Notes: generated by a model not told the origin, from the sequence alone. 14,431 nucleotides of DNA from JBDSLU01 sp039916225 (GCA_039916225.1 JBDSLU010000548.1:1-14431), one strand, 5' to 3'. Numbered from the stretch's first letter, positions 6,156 through 12,830 are shown. A program made the numbers and translations.

Positions 6156-7705
6156 CCACCGTCGATCGCCTGCGCGACCTGACGGCGCTGCTCGAGGCCG
6201 TCGCCGCCGACCGCAGCGTCCTCGACGACGTGCCCGAGGAGGACCGCGACCGGCTGCTGCGGGCCGTCGCCTACGTCTACAGCCCGGATCGCTACGCCCG
6301 CCGCCGGCAGTCGAAGGCCGAGACCCGCGAGCGCAAGGCGTCGCGGGCCGAGGTGCACGACCGGATCAGGGCCTCCGCCGCCATCCGCACGCTGCACCGG
6401 AAGCCGGCGGTGACGACGCCGAACGTCTTCCCGCCCGAGGGCTTCGAGCCCAGGGACGTCGACACCGAGGCGGATGCCGCCGTCGACGGCGGCCCGGGGT
6501 CGGAGCCGCGCGAGTCCGTCGAGCCGCAGCACTGCTACGTGTGCAAAGCGCGCTACACGGTCATCCACCATTTCTACGATCAGCTGTGCCCGACGTGCGC
6601 GCCGTTCAACTTCGCCAAGCGCACCGAGCTGGCGGACCTGCGCGGTCGGGTCGCCTTGCTCACGGGCGGCCGCGTCAAGATCGGCTATCAGACCGGTCTC
6701 AAGCTGCTGCGCTGCGGCGCCCACGTCATCGTCACGACGCGCTTCCCGCGCGATTCGGCGATGCGCTACGCCCGCGAGCCGGACTTCCACGAGTGGGCCG
6801 ATCGGCTCGAGGTGTTCGGGCTCGACCTGCGGCACACGCCGAGCGTCGAGGCCTTTTGCCGGGAGATGGTCGCAACGCGGCCGCGCCTCGACTTCATCGT
6901 CAACAACGCCTGCCAGACGGTGCGGCGCCCACCCGACTTCTACACCCACATGATGGCCGGCGAGCAGGCCGCGATGTCGGAGATGCCGGACGAGGTGCGC
7001 CGACTGGTCGGGGCGTATGAGGGTCTGCGGGGCTACCACCTGCTGCCGGAGGGCGGCGACGTGGCGCCCCTCGACCGCCGGCTCGCCGACGTGTCGGGCC
7101 TGACGCACGCCGCGGTGCTGTCGCAGGTCCCCCTGCTCGCCGAAGAATTGCAGGCGCAGCGCGATCTGTTCCCCGAGGGCCGGCTCGACGCCGACCTGCA
7201 GCAGGTCGATCTGCGCGGCCGCAACTCGTGGCGGCTGGTGCTGCACGAGGTGTCGGCGGTGGAACTGCTCGAGGTGCACCTGGTGAACGCGGTGGCGCCC
7301 TTCATCCTCAACGCGCGGCTCAAGCCGCTGCTGCTGAAGACGCCCGAGCGTGACAAGCACATCGTCAACGTGTCGGCCGTCGAGGGCCAGTTCTACCGGA
7401 CCTTCAAGACCACGCGCCACCCGCACACGAACATGGCCAAGGCGGCGCTGAACATGATGACGCGCACCGCGGCGACCGACTATCACGCCGCCGGCATCCA
7501 CATGAACAGCGTCGACACCGGCTGGGTGACCGACGAGGATCCGGTCGAGATCGCGCAGCGCAAGACGGCCGATCATCGCTTCCACCCACCGCTCGACATC
7601 GTCGACGGCGCCGCCCGCATCGTCGATCCGATCATCAGCGGCATCAACACCGGCAGGCACGTGTGGGGGCAGTTTCTCAAGGACTACCAGACGACGCCCT
7701 GGTGA
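6143..7705 (+). CDS. Large divergent short-chain dehydrogenase/reductase (SDR) with four-Cys zinc-finger-like motif
   Basis: A 520-residue protein, twice the usual SDR length. Residues 1-125 are mostly charged and helical. CYVC (131-134) and CPTC (149-152) form a CX2C-X14-CX2C motif likely to bind zinc. The Rossmann domain begins at GRVALLTGGRVKIGYQTG; its TGGRVKIG (174-181) has Lys179 where TGxxxGIG has Gly. NNAC (254-257) replaces NNAG. About 100 inserted residues follow before VHLVNAVAPFILNARL, which keeps the helix alpha-4 Asn at N382. At the active site, HTNMAKAALN (428-437) aligns K433 with the catalytic lysine but has T429 where Tyr belongs; a separate Y418-R-T-F-K422 lies just upstream. 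ATG 6143 overlaps the VOC gene by 13 nt. The SDR fold is clear; activity and substrate are unknown. Confidence 0.85.
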   Translation: MPPVTTVDRLRDLTALLEAVAADRSVLDDVPEEDRDRLLRAVAYVYSPDRYARRRQSKAETRERKASRAEVHDRIRASAAIRTLHRKPAVTTPNVFPPEGFEPRDVDTEADAAVDGGPGSEPRESVEPQHCYVCKARYTVIHHFYDQLCPTCAPFNFAKRTELADLRGRVALLTGGRVKIGYQTGLKLLRCGAHVIVTTRFPRDSAMRYAREPDFHEWADRLEVFGLDLRHTPSVEAFCREMVATRPRLDFIVNNACQTVRRPPDFYTHMMAGEQAAMSEMPDEVRRLVGAYEGLRGYHLLPEGGDVAPLDRRLADVSGLTHAAVLSQVPLLAEELQAQRDLFPEGRLDADLQQVDLRGRNSWRLVLHEVSAVELLEVHLVNAVAPFILNARLKPLLLKTPERDKHIVNVSAVEGQFYRTFKTTRHPHTNMAKAALNMMTRTAATDYHAAGIHMNSVDTGWVTDEDPVEIAQRKTADHRFHPPLDIVDGAARIVDPIISGINTGRHVWGQFLKDYQTTPW

Positions 7706-7722
7706 ACGAGCGGGACCGCCGC

Positions 7723-8307
7723 ATGACCGAGCGCCGCACAGACGAGGATCGGGCGGACACGGTGCTGCGCACGCCCCGGCTGATCCTCCGCCGCTGGCGT
7801 CCGTCCGATCGGGCGCCCTTCGCGGCGCTGAACGCCGATCCGGAGGTGATGGCGCACTTTCCGTCCGCGCTGACGGCCGCCGAGAGTGACGCGCTCGCCG
7901 AGGCGATCGAGGCGCATCATGCCGCCCGCGGCTACGGCCTGTGGGCGCTCGACATCCCCGGTGTCGTCCCGTTCGCCGGCTTCGTCGGCCTGAGCGTCCC
8001 GGCCTTCGACGCGCCCTTCACGCCCTGCGTGGAGATCGGCTGGCGGCTGGCGGCGCCGCAGTGGGACCGCGGCTACGCGACGGAGGCAGCGCGCGCCGTG
8101 CTCGCCCACGCCTGGGGCGTCCTGGGTGTCGACGAAGTAGTGTCGTTCACGACCGCGGGCAACGACCGGTCGCGGGCGGTGATGACCCGCATCGGCATGC
8201 GCCACGATCCAGGCGAGGACTTCGACCATCCGCGGCTGCCCGCCGGGCATCCCCTGCGGCCGCATGTCCTGTACCGCACCGCGCGGCCGAGCGTGAGGCG
8301 CGTCTGA
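7723..8307 (+). CDS. GNAT family N-acetyltransferase (RimJ/RimL type)
   Basis: A 194-residue acetyltransferase transferring acetyl from acetyl-CoA to an amine. Family features in order: LRTPRLILRRWRPSDRAPFAALNADPEVMAHFP at the N-terminus, GYGLWALDIPGVVPFAGFVGLS, VEIGWRLAAPQWDRGYATEAARAVLAHAW containing the pyrophosphate-binding loop, and SFTTAGNDRSRAVMTRIGMRHD at the end. This is the layout of RimJ/RimL-like enzymes, which modify ribosomal proteins, antibiotics or metabolites. I chose ATG 7723, 17 nt after the SDR stop, with a weak GAGCGGGA upstream. GTG 7702, in a GTGA overlap with the SDR stop, is equally possible and would add seven residues. It is the last gene of the 5002-8307 operon and faces the permease gene. 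Confidence 0.88.
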   Translation: MTERRTDEDRADTVLRTPRLILRRWRPSDRAPFAALNADPEVMAHFPSALTAAESDALAEAIEAHHAARGYGLWALDIPGVVPFAGFVGLSVPAFDAPFTPCVEIGWRLAAPQWDRGYATEAARAVLAHAWGVLGVDEVVSFTTAGNDRSRAVMTRIGMRHDPGEDFDHPRLPAGHPLRPHVLYRTARPSVRRV

Positions 8308-8316
8308 CGGCGCCTC
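8295..8316. terminator. Hairpin at the convergent end of the GNAT and permease genes
   Basis: GAGGCGC (8295-8301) pairs perfectly with GCGCCTC (8310-8316) over an 8-nt loop that includes the TGA stop of the acetyltransferase at 8305-8307. There is no T-run on either strand. It may be a bidirectional or Rho-aided terminator between the convergent operons, which are only 25 nt apart. Low confidence. Confidence 0.3.
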
Positions 8317-8332
8317 TCACGGCGGATCGCAC

Positions 8333-9145
8333 CTACGTCGTGGTGGCGAACGATCGCCGGCGCAGCGCGACATCGGCCAGCAGGAAGCAGACCACCGTTA
8401 CCGCCAGGCTGTAGGCGGCGGTGGCTGCGAGGTACCCCCAATCGCCGCCATCGACCCGCATCGACTGCGCGACGCTGGCCGTTCGGCTCTCGAAGGGGTC
8501 GAGCATGGGCAGCGCGGTGTGGATGGCGATGACGAGGGGACGCACGGCGTCGGTGAACCAGCCGCCGTGGCCCTGCGCCTTCATGAACTCGACGCCGAAG
8601 CGGAGCGAGGCGAAGGTGCCGTCGTTGAACAGCAGCGCCACGAGCAGTGCCACGACCGGGTGCAGCACCGCTCCCAGCGTGGTGAGCATGGCGATGATGA
8701 TGGCCGCCTCGAACACCGCGTCGACGGCCATGTAGGCGAAGCCGATCTGGTAGGGCACGCCCCACGCCAGCGACAAGGCCAGGGTGACGACGGCTCCGAT
8801 GGCCTGCATCGCCGCCGCGACCATCAGCGCCGAGACGAACACCGAGGCCAGCCACAGCTGCGGCGAGCCTGGTCGAGTGAGAATGACCTGCAGGCTGCGG
8901 TTGCGGAGGTGCGCCGACGTGACGTAAAGGCCGAGCGCGGCGGAGAGAAGCCAGCCCAGTGAGGTGAGCTGGGCGGCCACGCCCCGCAGCTGGTTGAACC
9001 GCGATGCCGCACTGCCGCCAAAGAACAGCGGCAGCATCGTCAGCGACCACAGCGCGAGGATGCCCAGGCCGACGCCCAGCACGATGCGGCTGCGGCGATA
9101 GAAGCGCAGGTGAGAGGCGGTGTGCAGCCAGAGGCGCTCACCCAT
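8333..9145 (-). CDS. ABC-2 type transporter permease
   Basis: A 270-residue integral membrane protein with about six hydrophobic stretches: IVLGVGLGILALWSLTMLPLFF, LTSLGWLLSAALGLYVTSAHL, a long LASVFVSALMVAAAMQAIGAVVTLAL stretch, FEAAIIIAMLTTLGAVLHPVVALLVALLF, AVRPLVIAIHTALPML, and YLAATAAYSLAVTVVCFLLADVAL. After the second, LRNRSLQVILTRPGSPQLWLASVF resembles the cytoplasmic loop of ABC-2 permeases that couples to the ATPase. I chose ATG 9145 because GAGG (9152-9155) sits 6 nt upstream on this strand; GTG 9160 would add five residues. The start overlaps the ATPase stop by 8 nt, so the two are a transporter pair. Substrate unknown; the ABC-2 class usually exports. Confidence 0.85.
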   Translation of the reverse strand: MGERLWLHTASHLRFYRRSRIVLGVGLGILALWSLTMLPLFFGGSAASRFNQLRGVAAQLTSLGWLLSAALGLYVTSAHLRNRSLQVILTRPGSPQLWLASVFVSALMVAAAMQAIGAVVTLALSLAWGVPYQIGFAYMAVDAVFEAAIIIAMLTTLGAVLHPVVALLVALLFNDGTFASLRFGVEFMKAQGHGGWFTDAVRPLVIAIHTALPMLDPFESRTASVAQSMRVDGGDWGYLAATAAYSLAVTVVCFLLADVALRRRSFATTT

Positions 9146-10064
9146 GACTGACCTCGCCACGGCGGGCGTCGCCGACGATGCTCATGTAGGCCTCCTCGAG
9201 CGACGCCCGTTCCAGCGCGCAACTGATCAGCGTCAGGCGATCGGCGCGCACCCGGTCGAAGAACCCGTGCAACGCCGCCGGCGCCACCGTGCCGCGGACC
9301 TCGCCGTCGACGGCGACGGGGCCGTCGATCTCCGGCGGCCAGGTCTCGGTCGCGGCGATGGCGACGTCGTAACGGGCCTCTCGATGCCGCGTGAGGCTGG
9401 CGACGGTGCCGTCGGCGACGAGCCGGCCGCGATCGAGGATGACGACACGGCGGGCCAGCTGTTCGACCTCGCCGAGCAGGTGCGAGCTCATGACGATGGT
9501 GGTGCCGGCGCGGTTGGCGTCGGCGAGCAACTCGCGGAAGGCCATCACGGCCACGGGGTCGAGGCCGCGCATCGGTTCGTCGAGCAGCAGGAGGCGCGGC
9601 GCGTGCAGCAGGCACTGGACGATGCCGAGCTTCTGCTTCATGCCCTTCGAGCAGCGCGACACCATCAGGTCGCGCCAGCGCGCCATGTCGAGCCGCTCGA
9701 GCAGCGGCGCGCTGGCCGCTTCGACGTCGACGACGCCCTGGAGGCGGCCGTAGTAGGTGAGTGCTTCGCGGACGGTGAGGTGACCGTGGTAGACCGGCTC
9801 TTCCGGCAGATAGCCGACGTGGCGGAACAGCTCGGCGCCTGCCGCCGGCGTCTGGCCGAGGATGGCGACCCGGCCGGCGGTGGGGCGGATCAGGCCGAGG
9901 AAGCAGCCGAGCGCGGTGCTTTTGCCGGCGCCGTTGTGGCCCAGCAGGCCGACGCACTCGCCGGCCTCGACGCGCAGGTCCAGGCCGGCCAGGGCCTCGA
10001 GGCGCGATCGACGCCAGCCGGCACGGTAGCTGACGCGCAGACCCTCGGTGTGGATCACGGTCAC
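9138..10064 (-). CDS. ABC transporter ATP-binding protein (ABC-2 exporter type)
   Basis: A 308-residue cytoplasmic ATPase energising the downstream permease. All motifs are intact: Walker A GHNGAGKST, the Q-loop region GYLPEEPVYHGHLTV, signature CSKGMKQKL (the SKGM form usual in NatA/NosF/CcmA-like ATPases), Walker B LLLLDEP with D-loop MRGLDP, and H-loop MSSH. About 90 residues follow the ATPase core (ARYDVAIAATETWPPEIDGPVAVDGEV...), a C-terminal extension common in ABC-2 exporter ATPases. GTG 10064 forms a GTGA overlap with the stop of the thioredoxin gene, and AAAGG lies just upstream; GTG 10058 is an alternative. The frame opens further upstream, but that part overlaps the thioredoxin gene and is not expected to be translated. 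Confidence 0.92.
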   Translation of the reverse strand: MTVIHTEGLRVSYRAGWRRSRLEALAGLDLRVEAGECVGLLGHNGAGKSTALGCFLGLIRPTAGRVAILGQTPAAGAELFRHVGYLPEEPVYHGHLTVREALTYYGRLQGVVDVEAASAPLLERLDMARWRDLMVSRCSKGMKQKLGIVQCLLHAPRLLLLDEPMRGLDPVAVMAFRELLADANRAGTTIVMSSHLLGEVEQLARRVVILDRGRLVADGTVASLTRHREARYDVAIAATETWPPEIDGPVAVDGEVRGTVAPAALHGFFDRVRADRLTLISCALERASLEEAYMSIVGDARRGEVSHG

Positions 10065-10945
10065 ATGCCTTTCATGCAGAACTCGCGGTTCAGCGCTTCC
10101 ATCACTTCGGCGTCCGATCGTCCGCCGAACGAGTCCGCGGCCAGCCGGCCCTTGATGCCCGTGGCGGTGCGGCAGCGGCAGACGGCGACGGTCTGGTCGG
10201 CGCAGCCGCACGGACAGGGCATCGCTTCGGCGATGCGGGTGGCGCGGATCGTGGCCGATGTGCCGGGCGGTCGCGCGGCGGCGAGCGCGGCGCGATAGCC
10301 TTCGACCGAGATGCCCTGGCCGCGCGCGATCAGCGCCCGCTCGCGGTCGACGAGCCCGCGCAGGGCGACATCGGCGTTGGCGATCATGCCGACTTCGTAG
10401 AGCTTGATGCGGCCGTCGGCGCCGATCACGACGGTCGTCGGGAAGGAGTCGACGCCGTAGCGCCGCTGCACGGCGCCATCGCCGTCGATGACGACAGGAA
10501 AGGTGGTCTTCACCTGCGCGATGAAGCCGGCCACCAGCTCGCGCGCTTCCTGGGCGTCGACGCCGACCAGGCGCACGGTGTCACCGGCCTGTCGCTGGTA
10601 GCGTTCCAGCTCGGGCATCTCGGCCCGGCACGGACCGCACCAGGTGGCGAAGAAATTGAGGATCACGACCCGCCGTCCGATGTCGTCGGACAGCTGGTAG
10701 CGTCGGCCATCGAGCGTGGTCAGCTCGACATCCGGTGCCACCCGGCCGTGCCAGCGGCTGGGCGCCGCCTGCGTGCGCGCCATCCGCGCGATGAGTTGCC
10801 GATCGGGCGGCTCCTTGACGGCGGCGTTGACCGCGACGATGGCCGTGCCGAGCACGCCAACGGCCAGCACGTGCTGGATCGTGGACAGGCGGCGTCGGAC
10901 CGGTGGGCCGGCGTCGGGCGGCGGAGACGGCGATGGGTCCGGCAT
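10061..10945 (-). CDS. Membrane-anchored TlpA/CcmG-like thioredoxin with cysteine-rich CcmH-like C-terminal domain
   Basis: A 294-residue protein counted from ATG 10945. A Pro-rich cytoplasmic start is followed by basic VRRR and one membrane segment (HVLAVGVLGTAIVAVNAAV, residues 25-43), placing the rest in the periplasm. The thioredoxin domain spans about 65-200, with redox motif W102-C103-G-P-C106 in LNFFATWCGPCRAEMPELE and the cis-Pro loop SFPTT. The last 53 residues hold six more cysteines: C244, C246 and C248 (CPCGC), C256 and C258 (CRC), and C290, with GRSDAEVMEALNREFC. This resembles the CcmH-type haem/apocytochrome thiol domain (Cys motif, then a helical G-SD-EV-- stretch), by inference. 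It is first in an operon with the ABC ATPase (GTGA overlap) and permease. ATG 10966 is an alternative start. No good Shine-Dalgarno. Confidence 0.85.
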   Translation of the reverse strand: MPDPSPSPPPDAGPPVRRRLSTIQHVLAVGVLGTAIVAVNAAVKEPPDRQLIARMARTQAAPSRWHGRVAPDVELTTLDGRRYQLSDDIGRRVVILNFFATWCGPCRAEMPELERYQRQAGDTVRLVGVDAQEARELVAGFIAQVKTTFPVVIDGDGAVQRRYGVDSFPTTVVIGADGRIKLYEVGMIANADVALRGLVDRERALIARGQGISVEGYRAALAAARPPGTSATIRATRIAEAMPCPCGCADQTVAVCRCRTATGIKGRLAADSFGGRSDAEVMEALNREFCMKGM

Positions 10946-10952
10946 GGCGGCG

Positions 10953-10960
10953 GTTATAAC
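10953..10960. promoter_or_regulatory. Palindromic GTTATAAC, candidate -10 region for divergent operons
   Basis: GTTATAAC is self-complementary, and TATAAC is a fair -10 match on both strands. A second CATAAC (10964-10969) lies 4 nt further on. This is the only AT-rich patch between the divergent thioredoxin and RidA genes, so promoter activity is likely, but the strand assignment is uncertain. If ATG 10966 is the true start of the thioredoxin gene, the patch falls within its coding sequence. Confidence 0.35.
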
Positions 10961-10977
10961 ATCCATAACGTTCGCGC

Positions 10978-11002
10978 CGCGTGAGGCGCACTTACTCACG
11001 CG
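10978..11002. promoter_or_regulatory. Perfect 8-bp inverted repeat CGCGTGAG/CTCACGCG, candidate operator
   Basis: CGCGTGAG (10978-10985) and CTCACGCG (10995-11002) are perfect reverse complements separated by 9 nt, so the centres of the two arms are 17 nt apart. That is a spacing compatible with a dimeric regulator. The repeat lies between the divergent genes, just upstream of the RidA ribosome binding site at 11014-11020. It could be a shared operator or a hairpin in the RidA leader transcript. Confidence 0.4.
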
Positions 11003-11013
11003 CGCCACTTTCC

Positions 11014-11020
11014 GGGAGGG
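11014..11020 (+). promoter_or_regulatory. Ribosome binding site GGGAGGG fixing GTG 11026
   Basis: GGGAGGG lies 5 nt before GTG 11026. It decides against the longer in-frame GTG at 10981, which would place the site and the inverted repeat inside the gene. Confidence 0.75.
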
Positions 11021-11025
11021 TCTTC

Positions 11026-11427
11026 GTGCCTCGACAGCTCTTCGCTACCGGCACTCCGTGGGAGCCGATCGTCGGCTACTCCCGCGCGGTCCGCGTCGGC
11101 CCACATGTTTTCGTGTCCGGCACCACCGCGACCGGCGACGACGGCAAGCTCGTCGGTGCTGGCGACGCCGCGCTGCAGACGAAACAGACGCTGGCCAACA
11201 TCACACGCGCGCTCGAACGCGCCGGGGCGTCGCTCACCGACGTCGTGCGGACGCGCATGTACGTCGTCAACATCGAGCGCGACTGGGAGGCCATCGGCCG
11301 GGCCCACGGCGAGGTCTTCGGGGCGATCCGCCCGGCCACGGCGATGGTCGAGGTGCGCGCCTTGATCGACGCCGAGATGCTGGTCGAAATCGAGGCCGAC
11401 GCGATCGTCGGCGACGGCGCGGCATGA
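11026..11427 (+). CDS. RidA/YjgF/UK114-fold protein lacking the catalytic arginine
   Basis: A 133-residue protein of typical family length, starting at GTG 11026 after a strong GGGAGGG. Family features are LFATGTPWEPIVGYSRAVRVGPHVFVSGTTATGDDG, ALQTKQTLANITRALERAGASLTDVVRTRMYVVNI, and the closing RPATAMVEVRALIDAEMLVEIEADAI. In enamine/imine deaminases (RidA proper) the segment reads PARS-VEV with an essential Arg (Arg105 in E. coli). Here it reads PATAMVEV, so Thr replaces that Arg; the later Glu of the IEIEA motif is kept. It therefore probably belongs to a Rid subfamily without the archetypal deaminase activity. It overlaps the downstream deacetylase gene by ATGA and is divergent from the thioredoxin operon. 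Fold certain, function unknown. Confidence 0.9.
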   Translation: MPRQLFATGTPWEPIVGYSRAVRVGPHVFVSGTTATGDDGKLVGAGDAALQTKQTLANITRALERAGASLTDVVRTRMYVVNIERDWEAIGRAHGEVFGAIRPATAMVEVRALIDAEMLVEIEADAIVGDGAA

Positions 11428-12752
11428 GCGCCCCACATCCGCGGACCGGCCGGTTCGCGGCGGTGGCGCTGGCCTTCCTGGCCGTCTGCGTCGTCGACAT
11501 CGGCCGCCGGCCCGCCGCCCAGGCGCCACCGGCCCGCCCGCTGCTGATCACGGTGGACGATCTGCCGCTCGCCGGCGCCGCCGCGCGTGGCGACGCCGCG
11601 GCGCGGCGGACCACCACCGACGCGCTGCTCGCGGTGCTCCGCAAGCACCGCATCCGAGCGGTCGCGTTCGTCATCGCCGGCAACGTCAAGACACCCGACG
11701 ACGAGGCGATCCTCCAGCGCTGGGTCGACGAGAGGCACGAAATTGGCAGCCACTCGAACACCCATCCGAGCTACACGGCGCTGACGTCCGAGGCCTACCT
11801 GGCTGATGTCGCAGCGTCGCGGACGACGCTGTCGGCCTGGCTGACGCCGCGCCAGCGCACGCTGCGGTTCTACCGCTTTCCGTTCCTGCAGGAAGGCGAC
11901 ACCCCGCAGAAGGTCGAGGCGATGCGGGCGGCGCTCGCGACCGGTGGTCTCCGCAACGTGCCGGTCACCCTCGACGGCACCGACTGGTCCTTCGACCGGC
12001 GGTGGGCCGATGCGGCGGCCAGCGGCGACGCCGCGGCGATCGACGACGTCCGGCAGGACTATCTCGCCACGCTCCGCGTCGCGGTGACGCGCACCGAAGC
12101 GATGGCCGATCGGCTGCTCGGCCGGCGCACGCCGCAGGTGCTGCTGATCCACGCCAACGGTGTCGGCGCCGCCAACTGGGATGCGATGTTCACCTGGCTG
12201 GCGGCGCGCGGGCACCGCTTCGCCGCGGCCGACGAGGTGCTCGGCGACGACACCTTCCGCGACCTGCCTCGCGATCCGGGGCGCTGGGGCTACGGCCACT
12301 ACCATCGGCTCGCCAAGCTGCACGACGCGGCCGAGGCGCGCACGCAGATCGCCGCGATGCTGCAGACGCAGGCGGCGGCGTGGAATCGCGGCGACCTCGA
12401 GGCGTTCTGCGCCATGTACGCGATCGACGCCGCATTCGCATCACCGAATGGCCTGACGCGCGGGCGCGACGCCGTCCTCGCGCGCTATCGCGCCAAGTAT
12501 CCCAACGCCGCCGCGCGGGGGACGTTGAGCTTGGCGATCGAGGAGACCCAGCTGACCTCGGGCCTCGAGGTGACGCCCTTCGACGGGGCCGTGCCCGGCG
12601 GCATCCACGGCGCGTCCGTGCTGGCGCGCTGGACGTTGACCTACGCCGGCAAGCCGCCGGCGACCGGCCTCACGCTCCTGACGTTCCGTCCGCGACCGGG
12701 TGCGCCCGAAGGCCAGCCGCGCTGGGAAATCCTCCAGGACGCGTCGTTCTAG
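11424..12752 (+). CDS. Exported polysaccharide deacetylase with C-terminal SnoaL/DUF4440-like domain
   Basis: A 442-residue protein starting at ATG 11424 in an ATGA overlap with the RidA gene. Residues 1-35 form a signal peptide (basic RTGR, hydrophobic FAAVALAFLAVCVV, then AAQA as a likely cleavage site), so it acts in the periplasm or outside. The NodB-homology domain spans about 37-295: TVDDLP with D45 and D46 (the base and a metal ligand), GSHSNTH with H110 and H114 (metal ligands), FYRFPFL (the RxPY-like motif) and late VLLIHANGVG with the catalytic-site His. From about residue 305, ARTQIAAMLQTQAAAWNRGDLEAFCAMYAIDAAFASPNGLTRGRDAVLARY is a SnoaL/DUF4440 cone-fold domain. The fusion is unusual. 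Substrate may be an N- or O-acetylated glycan. Confidence 0.88.
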   Translation: MSAPHPRTGRFAAVALAFLAVCVVDIGRRPAAQAPPARPLLITVDDLPLAGAAARGDAAARRTTTDALLAVLRKHRIRAVAFVIAGNVKTPDDEAILQRWVDERHEIGSHSNTHPSYTALTSEAYLADVAASRTTLSAWLTPRQRTLRFYRFPFLQEGDTPQKVEAMRAALATGGLRNVPVTLDGTDWSFDRRWADAAASGDAAAIDDVRQDYLATLRVAVTRTEAMADRLLGRRTPQVLLIHANGVGAANWDAMFTWLAARGHRFAAADEVLGDDTFRDLPRDPGRWGYGHYHRLAKLHDAAEARTQIAAMLQTQAAAWNRGDLEAFCAMYAIDAAFASPNGLTRGRDAVLARYRAKYPNAAARGTLSLAIEETQLTSGLEVTPFDGAVPGGIHGASVLARWTLTYAGKPPATGLTLLTFRPRPGAPEGQPRWEILQDASF

Positions 12753-12778
12753 CCTGGTCGGTGGCCGCGCTCTGACGC

Positions 12779-12799
12779 CGCGGCGCGCCCAGCGCCGCG
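12779..12799 (+). terminator. Hairpin downstream of the deacetylase gene
   Basis: CGCGGCGC (12779-12786) pairs perfectly with GCGCCGCG (12792-12799) around a 5-nt loop, 26 nt after the deacetylase stop. No T-run follows. It is placed as a terminator for the 11026-12752 operon. Confidence 0.4.
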
Positions 12800-12830
12800 C
12801 ATAGCAGGACGCACGCTCAAAGGGCGGCCC

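Noticed and set aside
6137..7660. Long open frame of 507 codons on the minus strand opposite the SDR gene
   Set aside because: Its product is low-complexity, rich in Arg, His, Val and Gln with no family motifs, as expected antisense to a GC-rich gene. The plus-strand frame carries clear SDR motifs.
9138..10064. NosF or CcmA as a specific name for the ABC ATPase
   Set aside because: Size and the SKGM signature fit, but these are shared by many ABC-2 exporter ATPases. No NosD, NosL, NosZ or CcmC/E/F gene is visible nearby, so no symbol is justified.
10065..10211. N-terminal extension of the ABC ATPase frame to about 10211
   Set aside because: The extra residues are Arg-rich and lie opposite in frame to the conserved Cys-rich end of the thioredoxin gene. 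The GTGA overlap at 10061-10064 gives a natural start.
10716..11423. Upstream extension of the deacetylase frame to 10716
   Set aside because: It would run through the RidA gene and the divergent promoter region with Arg-rich, motif-free sequence. ATG 11424 begins a proper signal peptide.
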